This document shows positions 14,795 to 23,555 of a DNA stretch of 64,000 nucleotides, piece after piece. Under the pieces are notes generated by a model, which saw only the letters and a program-made list of their open reading frames with translations, was not told the DNA's origin and searched no databases. The stretch's first letter is position 1. Each line of letters begins with the position of its first letter. This DNA is from Pseudomonadota bacterium. Lineage in GTDB: Bacteria; Pseudomonadota; Gammaproteobacteria; Burkholderiales; Sulfuricellaceae. The stretch is from contig JAJYXP010000029.1 in the NCBI GenBank assembly GCA_021801705.1, positions 1 to 64,000 of the forward strand, in the 5' to 3' direction. The translations under genes were made by a program, and so were the position numbers.

Positions 14795-17700
14795 TCACTC
14801 CGGCAACTCGAATACCCCGCCGTTAGCGAACACCAGCACGGCACGCACCGGCTTGGAGGGGAATACTTCCCGCATTGCGGCGCGGTACTCCGCCATTTGC
14901 CCGAGATAGGGCGCGGCGCAGGCTGCCAGGTTGCCCTCCTCCGCCCGTTCGCCAGCCTTGAAATCCACTATCCAGACACTGTCCTCGAACTCGACCAGCC
15001 GGTCGAGGCGCCGGCTTTCTCCCGCCGCCGTATGGTAAGGCAGCTCCTTCCAGGCATGCAGGTAGCTTTCCGGATCGAAAAACCGTCGCAGATGAGGCGC
15101 CTGGGTAAGCCCCACGGCGTCGCGCCATAACGCGTCGAACTCGGCACCGTCCAGTTCCAGCCTGTCCCGCAGACTAGCCTTGTCGAGCACCGGCTCAGGC
15201 GGCGCGATCCATTCCAGCAGTGCGTGCAAGCGGATGCCGTGACGCTGTGCCGGGGTCTGGCGCTGGCTGATGCGTTTGCCGGTCGGAACGGCGGGTCCGG
15301 GGCATGCCAGGAATACGTCCGATGGCACGGCAGAAACATGCCTTTCCCCTCCATGCACGAGCGGCATCTGCCCGAGTTCGGCCGCCGCTCCCCGCTCCCC
15401 GCCCGCCAGCGCGCACAGGACTTTTCCGTGCCAGCTTTCCACTCCTCCGCCGCGTGCGGTCTGGCAGCCGCTTACGATCAGCGCCTGCCGGGCGCGGGTC
15501 ATCGCGACGTAGAGCAGGTTGAGGTCTTCGCGTGCCTCAAGCTGCGACTCGGCGTCGAAAACGGGCTGCCACTGCGCCGCGCGCTCGCCCTTGCCGCCGT
15601 ATAAAAAGAAACTCTGCGGCCGGGCGCTTTCCGGCGGCCAGTCCAGCACCGCCCGATAGCCGCGCTCGTTGCGCGGCGAGGCATGCGCATCCAGCAGCCA
15701 GACGATGGGTGCCTCCAGGCCCTTGGCGCCGTGGATGGTGAGGATGCGCACCGCGTCGCCGGCATCGCCGACGACACCCTCGTCGGGCGCCTCTTCCGCC
15801 CGTGCCCGGCGCAGTTGCTGAAGTTCGCTGATGAACTTGGGCAGGCTGGGATAACGGCCGCTGTCGATGTTCAGCGCCAGCTCCATGAAGGCGTGAAGGT
15901 TAGCCAGCACTGCACCGCGCATCGCCTCGGGTACTGCAGAGATGTAGCGCTGCGGCAGTTCGCCCTCGAAATAGATACGGTCGAGCAGGTCGTGCACCGG
16001 CAGGGTGTCGGTCAGGGTGAGCCAGCCCTGCAACAGGCCGCAGGCGCGTTGCAGCGCCGGGCTGGCTTCCTCCCTCCCGGCCACGGCGTGCAGGCGCGCC
16101 CACCAGGAACCGTCGGTCTCGAGCGCCAGCGCCATGAGATCGTCGTCGCTGCAGCCGAACAGGGGCGAGCGCAGCGCCTGGGCCAGGCACAAATCGGCGA
16201 AGGGGGTAATGAGAAAAGTCAGCAGGGCGATCAGGTCGCGACATTCCAGGGTTTCCAGCAAGCCGCCCTGGCGCGAGCTGACGTAGGGGATGCGGGCGGC
16301 GCGCAGGGCGCGTTCGTAGATTTCCAGGCGGGTGCGGCTGCGCTTCAGCAGCAGGATGTCGCGAAATTCCGCCGGCCTCGTTGCACCGTCTTCTCCGGCC
16401 ACCTGCCAGGTAGCCACGATAGTGCCGATCTTCTCCGCCAGTTGCTGCGCCTCCCGCTCGACGCGCCGGTCTTCCGCCTCCTCTAACGCCTCGGTCAGTG
16501 GATCGCGCAGGATCGGGACGGACGGCTGCACCTCGCCGGAAGCGGCCTCCTTGCTTTCATCCTCGGCCAGGGGCAAGGCCTCGACCCGGCCGGGCAAGCC
16601 GCCATGATGCGCTTCATGCCGTTCGAAGCCGGAGAAGCCCGGCTCTTTTTCGAACAGGCGGTTCACCGCCTCCAGCACCGGCGGCGCGCTGCGGCGGGAA
16701 ACGTTCTGCCGCAGCCGGTGCGCGCCGTAACCCCGTTCCAGAAAATCGGCTGCAATGCCGAACAGGCGCGCATCGGCGCGGCGGAAGCGGTAGATCGCCT
16801 GCTTCGGGTCGCCCACCAGGAACACGGTCGGCGCACTACCCGCGCCGGTCGAGGCATCAAGCCAGGAGCGCATGATCTGCCACTGCAGGGGATTGGTGTC
16901 CTGAAATTCGTCGAGCAGGATGTGCCGGTAGCGCGAATCGAGCTTGTATTGCATGTACTCGGCGTGCTCGGAGCGGTTGAGCAACTGGTGGACGCGCCAT
17001 TCGACATCGGTGAAATCCACCGTCTGCCGCTCCGCCTTGAGCTGCTGGTAGGCCGCGAGCAGCCCCGCGCCGCAGCGCAGGCCCGCGAGGTTGAGGCGGT
17101 AGGCGGCCTGGGCGGCGAGCTGCTGGTGCGCTTCCTGCATGCGGGCAGAGAGCATCCGGTGCAGATCGAGAAAGCGCGCCGCGCCCGCTTCGCCCACCCG
17201 CCCGGCCAGTGCCTTGCTGTATTCCCGCTTGCGCGGCTCGCCTTCGCCGGTCAGAAACACCGCGCTGAACGCCTCGAAATCGCGCCCGGCCAAAGCCTTG
17301 CGCAACTTTTCGGCGTGCTTGAGATCGGTGGCGGTTCCGCGTTCCAGCCAGCCGGCGAATTCCTCGGCATCGATTGCCAGCGCAGCATCGGCAAACAGAT
17401 CGGCCAGTATGTCCCGCTCCGGCTCCACGGCCAGATCGCGGCGCAGGGCATCGGCGGCGAAGGCCGCAGCATCGCCGGCGCCCTCGGTATACGCCCACCA
17501 CTCGGCACGCTTGGCGACGAAATCGAGCAGCAGGCTGCGGGTGTTGTGCAGGCCATGTTCGGCGAACAGGAAATCCAGCGCTTGGGCAGTTTCGGCGTTG
17601 CGGTCGGATTGCAGGTCTTCGGCAAAAAGCTGCCACGCTTCTTCCAGCAGGGCGGAAGTCTGGTCGAGCAGCCCCCAATCGCCCCCCGCGCCGCTCTCCA

Positions 17701-18118
17701 GCGGGGCGCGCTGGAGCAATTGCAGGAACCAGCCATGGAAGGTGTTGATGGTGATGCCGGGCTGGGCGGAAAGAAAGATCTCGAACAGGCTGCGGGCGCG
17801 GGGCAGCAGCGCTTCGACCTCGTGCTCCGGCACTGCCCGTTCGCGCAAAAACTTTCTTACCTCATCATCGGATTCCAGCGCCAGCAGCCGCAGCCAGTCG
17901 CGCAGGCGGGAAGCCATCTCCTGCGCCGCCTTGCGCGTGAAGGTGATGGCCAGGATTTCGGACGGCGCAGCCCCTGCCAGGAGAAGCCGCACGATGCGCG
18001 ACACCAGCAGCCAGGTCTTGCCGCTGCCGGCGCAGGCCTCGACCACCGCCGAAGCGGCGGGATTCAGCGCGGCACGGTTAATCGCACTTCCATCACGATT
18101 CAGCATGGCACGATCCAT
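14795..18118 (-). CDS. UvrD-type helicase/nuclease, AddA-like
   Basis: A 1107-residue superfamily 1A helicase. Visible motifs are Walker A ACAGSGKTWLLVSRIV (about residues 29-44), motif Ia ITFTRKAAQEM, motif II LLDEFQDTNPLQW, motif III FLVGDPKQAIYRFR, motif V TIHGAKGLEAPIV and motif VI LYVAMTRARQALIVSG. A C-terminal RecB-type nuclease follows, with DRLVEFEDSVWIVDFKAGE carrying the D...DFK residues. With the PD-(D/E)XK gene just upstream it forms an AddAB-type double-strand-break resection pair acting like RecBCD. The upstream partner lies 131 bp away across a repeat. Confidence 0.9.
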   Translation of the reverse strand: MDRAMLNRDGSAINRAALNPAASAVVEACAGSGKTWLLVSRIVRLLLAGAAPSEILAITFTRKAAQEMASRLRDWLRLLALESDDEVRKFLRERAVPEHEVEALLPRARSLFEIFLSAQPGITINTFHGWFLQLLQRAPLESGAGGDWGLLDQTSALLEEAWQLFAEDLQSDRNAETAQALDFLFAEHGLHNTRSLLLDFVAKRAEWWAYTEGAGDAAAFAADALRRDLAVEPERDILADLFADAALAIDAEEFAGWLERGTATDLKHAEKLRKALAGRDFEAFSAVFLTGEGEPRKREYSKALAGRVGEAGAARFLDLHRMLSARMQEAHQQLAAQAAYRLNLAGLRCGAGLLAAYQQLKAERQTVDFTDVEWRVHQLLNRSEHAEYMQYKLDSRYRHILLDEFQDTNPLQWQIMRSWLDASTGAGSAPTVFLVGDPKQAIYRFRRADARLFGIAADFLERGYGAHRLRQNVSRRSAPPVLEAVNRLFEKEPGFSGFERHEAHHGGLPGRVEALPLAEDESKEAASGEVQPSVPILRDPLTEALEEAEDRRVEREAQQLAEKIGTIVATWQVAGEDGATRPAEFRDILLLKRSRTRLEIYERALRAARIPYVSSRQGGLLETLECRDLIALLTFLITPFADLCLAQALRSPLFGCSDDDLMALALETDGSWWARLHAVAGREEASPALQRACGLLQGWLTLTDTLPVHDLLDRIYFEGELPQRYISAVPEAMRGAVLANLHAFMELALNIDSGRYPSLPKFISELQQLRRARAEEAPDEGVVGDAGDAVRILTIHGAKGLEAPIVWLLDAHASPRNERGYRAVLDWPPESARPQSFFLYGGKGERAAQWQPVFDAESQLEAREDLNLLYVAMTRARQALIVSGCQTARGGGVESWHGKVLCALAGGERGAAAELGQMPLVHGGERHVSAVPSDVFLACPGPAVPTGKRISQRQTPAQRHGIRLHALLEWIAPPEPVLDKASLRDRLELDGAEFDALWRDAVGLTQAPHLRRFFDPESYLHAWKELPYHTAAGESRRLDRLVEFEDSVWIVDFKAGERAEEGNLAACAAPYLGQMAEYRAAMREVFPSKPVRAVLVFANGGVFELPE

Positions 18119-18131
18119 AACGTCGCTAAAA

Positions 18132-18219
18132 ATCTTTCACCGCAAAGGACGCAAAGGAACGCGAGGTACACCATGAATTTGGTTTCCTTTGCGTACCTTA
18201 GCGTCCTTTGCGGTGAAAA
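18132..18219. repeat. Inverted repeat between the addA- and addB-like genes
   Basis: CTTTCACCGCAAAGGACGCAAAGGAACGCG faces TTTCCTTTGCGTACCTTAGCGTCCTTTGCGGTGAAAAG across a short spacer. It is a long imperfect hairpin. It is symmetrical but lacks a terminal T run, so I call it a repeat, not a terminator. Confidence 0.7.
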
Positions 18220-18249
18220 GCTGTTGATCGAAAAACATCTGTTGTTTCC

Positions 18250-21108
18250 TCATACCCCATCATGCCCACCCTGATAATCCTTGCGGCACAGCCCGCGCAT
18301 CTCGCACCAGGCGCAAGCGGCGGCGCCCCCCTGGGCGGGCAGCGCCGCGCCCCGGTAAATGGCGTTGAACAGGACGCGCAGGCGCTGCCCGGCGGCCACG
18401 CTCAGTGCATAAATTTCTTCCTGCGGCACAGGCTTGACGCTGCCATCCTCATCCACCGGCACGAATGCCGCTTCGACCACCGGCTCTTGCAGCAGCAGCG
18501 CATATACCGGCAACTGCATGTCCTCGCCCGGTGTTTCCAGCTTCTTTTTCAGCCCGGCGCGGCTCTGGGTCTTGTAATCCAGCACGGCGCAGGCGGGTTC
18601 CCCGTCGTCCGAGCGGGTGTCGACGCGGTCGATGCGGCCCTTCAGGGTCAAGCGGCGCCCCCCGTCCAGTTCCAGTTCCAGCGTGCGCCACAGCTCGCCG
18701 TCGTGCCAGCGCCAGCCTTCACGCTCCCGCGCCACCTGCCAGTCGAGATAGGCGGGAATGCGCGCATCCCAGCGCAGCGCCCAGGCGCGGGCAAGGTAAT
18801 CCGCTTCCAGCGCCTGGGCGAACTCTTCCCGGCTGACGTCGCGCAGGGCCTGTTCCGCCTCCGCACGGTCGCAGCCGCCGATAGCGGGGTAACGCTGATG
18901 GAAAAGGTGCAGGATGGCGTGCACGTGCTCGCCGTAATCCTTTTTTTCCAGTGCCTGTTGCACTTCATCCAGCTCGTTCAGGTGCAAGGCGTGGCGCGCA
19001 TAAAACTGGTACGGGCAAGCCACCAGGCTGTTGTAGCCGCTGGCGGAAAGGCTGGCCGGCACCAATTCCGGCGGCAGTGATGGCCTGGATGCCGCAAAAG
19101 CATTCCCTCCCCCTTCCAGGGGGAGGGTTAGGGTGGGGGTTGGAAGCGTGCCCTGCGCTGGCCACTCTACTTCCGCCGCCATTTCCCGGCGCGGCAGTTT
19201 TTCGCCATAGGCGAGCTCGTGAAAGGCTTCCAGCCGCTCTATCCACGGGCTCGCCAGATTGGGCTCGGCGTTTTTCTGCGCCTGCCAGGTGACCAGCATC
19301 GTGCCGCAGCCCGCCAGCAGCGCGGCAAAGTCCCGCTCCATCTGCTTCAGGTCCTGCTCGAAGGTCGGCAGCCCCAGTTGCGCCCGCACCGCCTGGTTGA
19401 AAAAGGCGTTTTCCCGTCCCTGCGGGGGAAAATGCGCGGCGTCGCCGCCGGCGACGATCACGCCTTCGAAGCGGCGCAGGCGGGTAGCGCCGAGGTGGGT
19501 GAACACCACCGTGCTGACAATGCCGGTATCGCGAAAGGTGGCGGTCTCGAGCTGGCCGTCGAGCCAGCGGCGCCATTCGCTCAGGGAGAACACCCCCTGA
19601 TCCTGGCCAAGCTCCCGCTGCAACCGGGCCAGCAACCGCAGCAACTGCTCCCCGGCCAAATCCTGCGCCAAACCCTGGCTCAGTCCGAGCACGTCCAGGC
19701 TTTCCAGCAGGCTGGAAAGCCATGCCGGCAAGGAACGGGCGCGCCTGCTGAATTTGATCTGCGCCTGCTCCAGCCGCTGCAGCAGGCCGAGCACTTCCGC
19801 CGCGCCTTCTTTCTGCGCCAGCGCGCTGTAATGGCGTAACCCCGATATGACGCTGTGGCGTCGCAGCAGTTGCTCCAGACCGTAGACCGCGCGTTTGCGC
19901 GCAGCCATGTCCCAGTCGGCGAAAATCAGCGGGGATTTCAGCAGGTCGAGCAAATCGCGATGATGGAACCCGCTCGCCATGGTATCCAGCCAGCGCATGA
20001 TGGCGGCGCTGGCCGCCACGGTGGAGAAGGTCCAGCCGGTTTCGTCCGCCACCAGGATCTGGCCGCGCTCCAGCAGGGCACGGGCGCGCCGCGCCACCAG
20101 GCGATCCTGGACGATCACCGCAATCGCGGTTTTTCCCGCCCGCAGCCATTCGCGGATCTTTCCGTCCACCGCCTGCGCCTCATCCTCCAGGCTGTTCGCC
20201 TCGAACAGGGTCAGGCGGCCGCTCAGGGGACTTTCCGGGCAGCGGCGGCGGAAATCCCCGGCTCGATCGCGCAGGCACGGCAGCAGGCCGGAACAAGCGT
20301 CGATCGAAACCAGCGCCTCTCTCGCTTGCTCCCTCTCCCGCAAGCGGGAGAGGGTTGGGGAGAGGGAAACGACCGGCGACTGCCAGGCTATTTGCACCAA
20401 CCGGCTCAAGTCATCGGCTGGAACCTCACCGCCGCAACCGAACAGGCGCACCGGCCGCTTCTCCCCGTAGCGGCGGAAAAAGTCCTGCTCCATCGGCGTC
20501 AGGCCGGAAAGTCCTACCGCATATAACGGCGCGGCAGCCGTATCCGCCAATCGCGCCAACCGCATATGGTAAGCGGTGACGCCGTCCACGCGGCCATCGC
20601 CCCCCCGGTTCATGGCATACCACAATTCGTGCACCAGACGCGCCTCGAATTGCAGCGGCGCGCCGGCCCGCGTCTGATAGGCCTGCTCCAGCCATGACAC
20701 GAATTCAGGATAGGAGGCAGGCAAGCTTGCACCCTGGCGGGCAATATCGTCGAACAGATCGAGCAGTTCCCGGCTGATATTCCATAAGTCGGCGTCGCCG
20801 AACCAGTGCCGGGCGCGCAAAGCCTGATACAGCAGCGACGCACGGCAACTGTCCGGGCTTGCGTCACGCTCAACCGCCACCTCCCCCGACCAATCCTCCA
20901 GGGTGGTCATTCTTGGCAGCAGCAATGCAGCGGCACCCGCCGCCTCGCACAGCGCAGCCGCCATCGAACCGGCAGCGTGGAAATTGGGCAGGAGTATGGT
21001 CAACCCGGCCAGGTTGGGCAGGCGCGCCCGCTCCAGCGCGACGATCTCCCGCGCGGCAGCGGCCGGCAAATCGAAATCCGGTACAACACTGGCCTGATGG
21101 TTCCGCAT
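18250..21108 (-). CDS. PD-(D/E)XK nuclease, AddB-like
   Basis: A 952-residue partner of the UvrD-like gene. The N-terminal two-thirds resemble an inactivated helicase (TILLPNFHAAGSMAAALCEAAG, LIVAGGDAAHFPPQGRENAF type segments). The C-terminus is a RecB-family nuclease: LKGRIDRVDT..CAVLDYKTQ supplies the catalytic Asp and D-Y-K residues. Cysteines in VACPYQFYARHAL and in CAWCEMRGLC match the four-cysteine iron-sulfur arrangement known for AddB and related nucleases. Two Pro/Leu/Arg-rich insertions are encoded by palindromic repeats lying in frame (see findings). It starts at an ATG without a strong ribosome-binding site. Confidence 0.85.
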   Translation of the reverse strand: MRNHQASVVPDFDLPAAAAREIVALERARLPNLAGLTILLPNFHAAGSMAAALCEAAGAAALLLPRMTTLEDWSGEVAVERDASPDSCRASLLYQALRARHWFGDADLWNISRELLDLFDDIARQGASLPASYPEFVSWLEQAYQTRAGAPLQFEARLVHELWYAMNRGGDGRVDGVTAYHMRLARLADTAAAPLYAVGLSGLTPMEQDFFRRYGEKRPVRLFGCGGEVPADDLSRLVQIAWQSPVVSLSPTLSRLREREQAREALVSIDACSGLLPCLRDRAGDFRRRCPESPLSGRLTLFEANSLEDEAQAVDGKIREWLRAGKTAIAVIVQDRLVARRARALLERGQILVADETGWTFSTVAASAAIMRWLDTMASGFHHRDLLDLLKSPLIFADWDMAARKRAVYGLEQLLRRHSVISGLRHYSALAQKEGAAEVLGLLQRLEQAQIKFSRRARSLPAWLSSLLESLDVLGLSQGLAQDLAGEQLLRLLARLQRELGQDQGVFSLSEWRRWLDGQLETATFRDTGIVSTVVFTHLGATRLRRFEGVIVAGGDAAHFPPQGRENAFFNQAVRAQLGLPTFEQDLKQMERDFAALLAGCGTMLVTWQAQKNAEPNLASPWIERLEAFHELAYGEKLPRREMAAEVEWPAQGTLPTPTLTLPLEGGGNAFAASRPSLPPELVPASLSASGYNSLVACPYQFYARHALHLNELDEVQQALEKKDYGEHVHAILHLFHQRYPAIGGCDRAEAEQALRDVSREEFAQALEADYLARAWALRWDARIPAYLDWQVAREREGWRWHDGELWRTLELELDGGRRLTLKGRIDRVDTRSDDGEPACAVLDYKTQSRAGLKKKLETPGEDMQLPVYALLLQEPVVEAAFVPVDEDGSVKPVPQEEIYALSVAAGQRLRVLFNAIYRGAALPAQGGAAACAWCEMRGLCRKDYQGGHDGV
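19101..19143. repeat. Palindromic repeat inside the addB-like gene, copy 1
   Basis: CCCTCCCCCTTCCAGGGGGAGGG is followed by TTAGGGTGGGGGTTGG. Read on the coding (minus) strand it gives LPTPTLTLPLEGGGNAF, in frame. Confidence 0.75.
20320..20371. repeat. Palindromic repeat inside the addB-like gene, copy 2
   Basis: CTCCCTCTCCCGCAAGCGGGAGAGGG is followed by TTGGGGAGAGGGAAACG. On the coding strand it gives VVSLSPTLSRLREREQA, in frame. Confidence 0.75.
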
Positions 21109-21341
21109 AAGTTAAGTGGGCGGGGGGAAGACGGAGACAAGGGGATTTTATCCTGAATGAGAGACCGGGCGTAATCGGCGTGCTTCCCTTGCCTGATTTT
21201 TTTGTTTAGGATACAGTTTGAAATATAAATTTCATCCCGGCCCTCTGGCTGAACATAGCCGCTGTTATAGCGCAACAACAAGCAGAACCGTTATTAACAT
21301 CCCATTTCCATAATTCTCTCTTAATTTGGAGCAAGCCACCC

Positions 21342-21668
21342 ATGAGCGAGCACATTCATTACGTCACCGACGAGTCTTTCGAGCAGGAAGTCCTGCAATC
21401 CCCCTTGCCTGTGCTGGTCGACTACTGGGCGGACTGGTGTGGCCCGTGCAAGATGATCGCCCCGGTTCTCGATGAGGTGGCGCAGGAATACGCCGGACGC
21501 CTCAAAGTCGCCAAGCTCAACATCGACGAAAACCAGGCCACACCGCCGAAATACGGTATCCGCGGCATTCCGACCCTGATGATTTTCAAGAACGGCAACA
21601 TCGAAGCCACCAAAGTCGGCGCCCTGTCCAAGTCCCAATTGACCGCATTTATTGACAGCAATATCTAA
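21342..21668 (+). CDS. trxA: Thioredoxin
   Basis: A 108-residue thioredoxin with the WCGPCK redox site at about residues 32-37, the cis-proline [13 protein letters not shown] and the C-terminal [13 protein letters not shown]. It is a general cytoplasmic disulfide reductase. It is followed by rho and rpmE on the same strand, the common trxA-rho-rpmE gene order. The 233-bp region upstream (21109-21341) shows no further gene and should hold its promoter. Confidence 0.97.
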   Translation: MSEHIHYVTDESFEQEVLQSPLPVLVDYWADWCGPCKMIAPVLDEVAQEYAGRLKVAKLNIDENQATPPKYGIRGIPTLMIFKNGNIEATKVGALSKSQLTAFIDSNI

Positions 21669-21806
21669 AGCCGTTAACCTAGCGCCTGATCACCCGAATA
21701 TTCCACATAACACGGGCTTCAAGACCCGGCGGGCTCAGGCGCAAGTTCCTTCCCGACCCATTACGTTCCACACCACCCTGTCCTTTGATTCATTCCGGTT
21801 TTTGCC

Positions 21807-23066
21807 ATGCGCTTATCTGATTTAAAACACCTACCCGTGACCGAATTGGTCGAAATGGCGATCGCCAACGAAATTGATGGCGCAAGCCGCCTGCGCAAGC
21901 AGGACCTGATTTTTTCCCTGTTGAAGAACCAGGCCAAGAAAGGCGAAAGCATCTACGGCGAAGGCACGATGGAAGTGCTGCCGGACGGCTTCGGCTTTCT
22001 GCGTTCGCCCGACACATCCTACCTGGCCGGACCGGATGACATCTATGTCAGCCCCTCGCAGATCCGCCGCTTCAACCTGCACACCGGCGACTCCATCGAG
22101 GGCGAGATCCGCACCCCCAAGGAGGGCGAGCGCTATTTCGCGCTGGTCAAAGTGGACAAGGTCAACGGCGAGCCGCCGGAAAACGCCAAGCACAAGATTC
22201 TGTTCGAAAACCTGACGCCGCTGTTCCCGACCTCGTCGCTGATCCTGGAGCGCGACATCAAGGCCGAGGAAAACATCACCGGCCGCGTGATCGACATGGT
22301 CGCGCCGATCGGCAAGGGCCAGCGCGGCCTGCTGGTAGCCAGCCCTAAATCCGGCAAGACCGTGATGCTGCAGCATATTGCCCACTCCATCGCCGCCAAC
22401 TACCCGGAATGCTATCTGATCGTGCTCCTGATCGACGAACGCCCGGAAGAAGTGACGGAAATGCAGCGCTCGGTGCGCGGCGAGGTGGTGTCTTCCACCT
22501 TCGACGAACCCGCCACGCGCCACGTCCAGGTCGCCGAAATGGTGCTGGAGAAAGCCAAGCGCCTGGTCGAGCACAAAAAGGATGTAGTCATCCTGCTTGA
22601 TTCCATCACCCGCCTGGCGCGGGCCTACAACACCGTGGTGCCGGCCTCCGGCAAGGTGCTCACCGGCGGCGTCGACGCCAATGCCCTGCAGCGCCCCAAG
22701 CGCTTCTTCGGCGCGGCGCGCAACATTGAGGAAGGCGGCTCACTCACCATCATCGCCACTGCGCTGGTGGATACCGGCTCGCGCATGGACGACGTGATCT
22801 ACGAGGAATTCAAGGGTACCGGCAACATGGAAATCCACATGGATCGCAAGATGGCGGAGAAACGCCTGTATCCGGCGATCAACGTCAACCGTTCCGGCAC
22901 CCGCAAGGAAGAGTTGCTGATCAAACCCGACATCCTGCAAAAGATCTGGGTACTGCGCAAACTGCTCTACCCGATGGATGATCTTGAAGCAATGGAGTTC
23001 CTGCTCGACAAGATCAAGGCCACCAAAAATAATGCCGATTTCTTCGATTCTATGCGTCGCGGATAA
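21807..23066 (+). CDS. rho: Transcription termination factor Rho
   Basis: A 419-residue hexameric RNA helicase. The N-terminal helical domain ([18 protein letters not shown]) is followed by the RNA-binding cold-shock-like domain ([27 protein letters not shown]). The ATPase core has Walker [12 protein letters not shown], Walker [14 protein letters not shown], the Q-loop region [23 protein letters not shown] and the conserved tail NADFFDSM. It terminates transcription at unstructured C-rich RNA. The 138-bp leader after trxA could carry autoregulatory signals, but none was recognised. Confidence 0.98.
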   Translation: MRLSDLKHLPVTELVEMAIANEIDGASRLRKQDLIFSLLKNQAKKGESIYGEGTMEVLPDGFGFLRSPDTSYLAGPDDIYVSPSQIRRFNLHTGDSIEGEIRTPKEGERYFALVKVDKVNGEPPENAKHKILFENLTPLFPTSSLILERDIKAEENITGRVIDMVAPIGKGQRGLLVASPKSGKTVMLQHIAHSIAANYPECYLIVLLIDERPEEVTEMQRSVRGEVVSSTFDEPATRHVQVAEMVLEKAKRLVEHKKDVVILLDSITRLARAYNTVVPASGKVLTGGVDANALQRPKRFFGAARNIEEGGSLTIIATALVDTGSRMDDVIYEEFKGTGNMEIHMDRKMAEKRLYPAINVNRSGTRKEELLIKPDILQKIWVLRKLLYPMDDLEAMEFLLDKIKATKNNADFFDSMRRG

Positions 23067-23163
23067 CCCCGGACTTGATAACAGGCGATTATTAGGGGAT
23101 AATCCCGTTTTTTTACGAATTAGGCCCTAAAAAAAGCCGCCAGATTCCCCGAGGATTTAAGCC

Positions 23164-23367
23164 ATGAAACCGGAAATTCATCCCGAGTACAACGAAATCG
23201 ACGTGACCTGCAGCTGCGGGACCAAGTTCAAGACCCGCTCCACCATGAGCAAAGCGCTGAACATTGAAGTCTGCTCGATGTGCCACCCGTTCTACACCGG
23301 CAAACAGAAGATCGTTGACACCGCCGGCCGTGTCGAGAAATTCCGCCAGAAATATGGCATGAAGTAA
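23164..23367 (+). CDS. rpmE: 50S ribosomal protein L31 (zinc-binding form)
   Basis: A 67-residue protein with the zinc-ligand cysteines of the C+ type: CSCGTKF near the N-terminus and [13 protein letters not shown] in the middle. It ends [12 protein letters not shown]. It bridges the ribosomal subunits and acts as a zinc store in bacteria that keep this form. It is the last gene of the trxA-rho-rpmE group and is followed by a good terminator. Confidence 0.97.
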   Translation: MKPEIHPEYNEIDVTCSCGTKFKTRSTMSKALNIEVCSMCHPFYTGKQKIVDTAGRVEKFRQKYGMK

Positions 23368-23390
23368 GCTTCGACACATCGCAGCGACAT

Positions 23391-23419
23391 AAAGGCAGCT
23401 TGAAGCTGCCTTTTTTGTT
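23391..23419 (+). terminator. Rho-independent terminator after rpmE
   Basis: AAAGGCAGCTTGAAGCTGCC is followed by TTTTTT. It is a strong hairpin with a T run directly after the gene. Confidence 0.9.
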
Positions 23420-23555
23420 TGTGTCTCGCTTGGTTTAAAATACCCGTCATGAGATTCTCGCGCGCATCCGGATTGTTTTCCGCCCTGTTCTGCCTGGGCC
23501 TGCGCACCAATTGCCCTTGGACCAGAATGCCGCGACCGACCCAACCCAACATGCC

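Noticed and set aside
16604-18274. 556-codon plus-strand frame
   Set aside because: Antisense to the AddA-like helicase; composition is typical of the mirror frame of GC-rich coding DNA (His/Arg/Gln/Ala-rich), with no domain.
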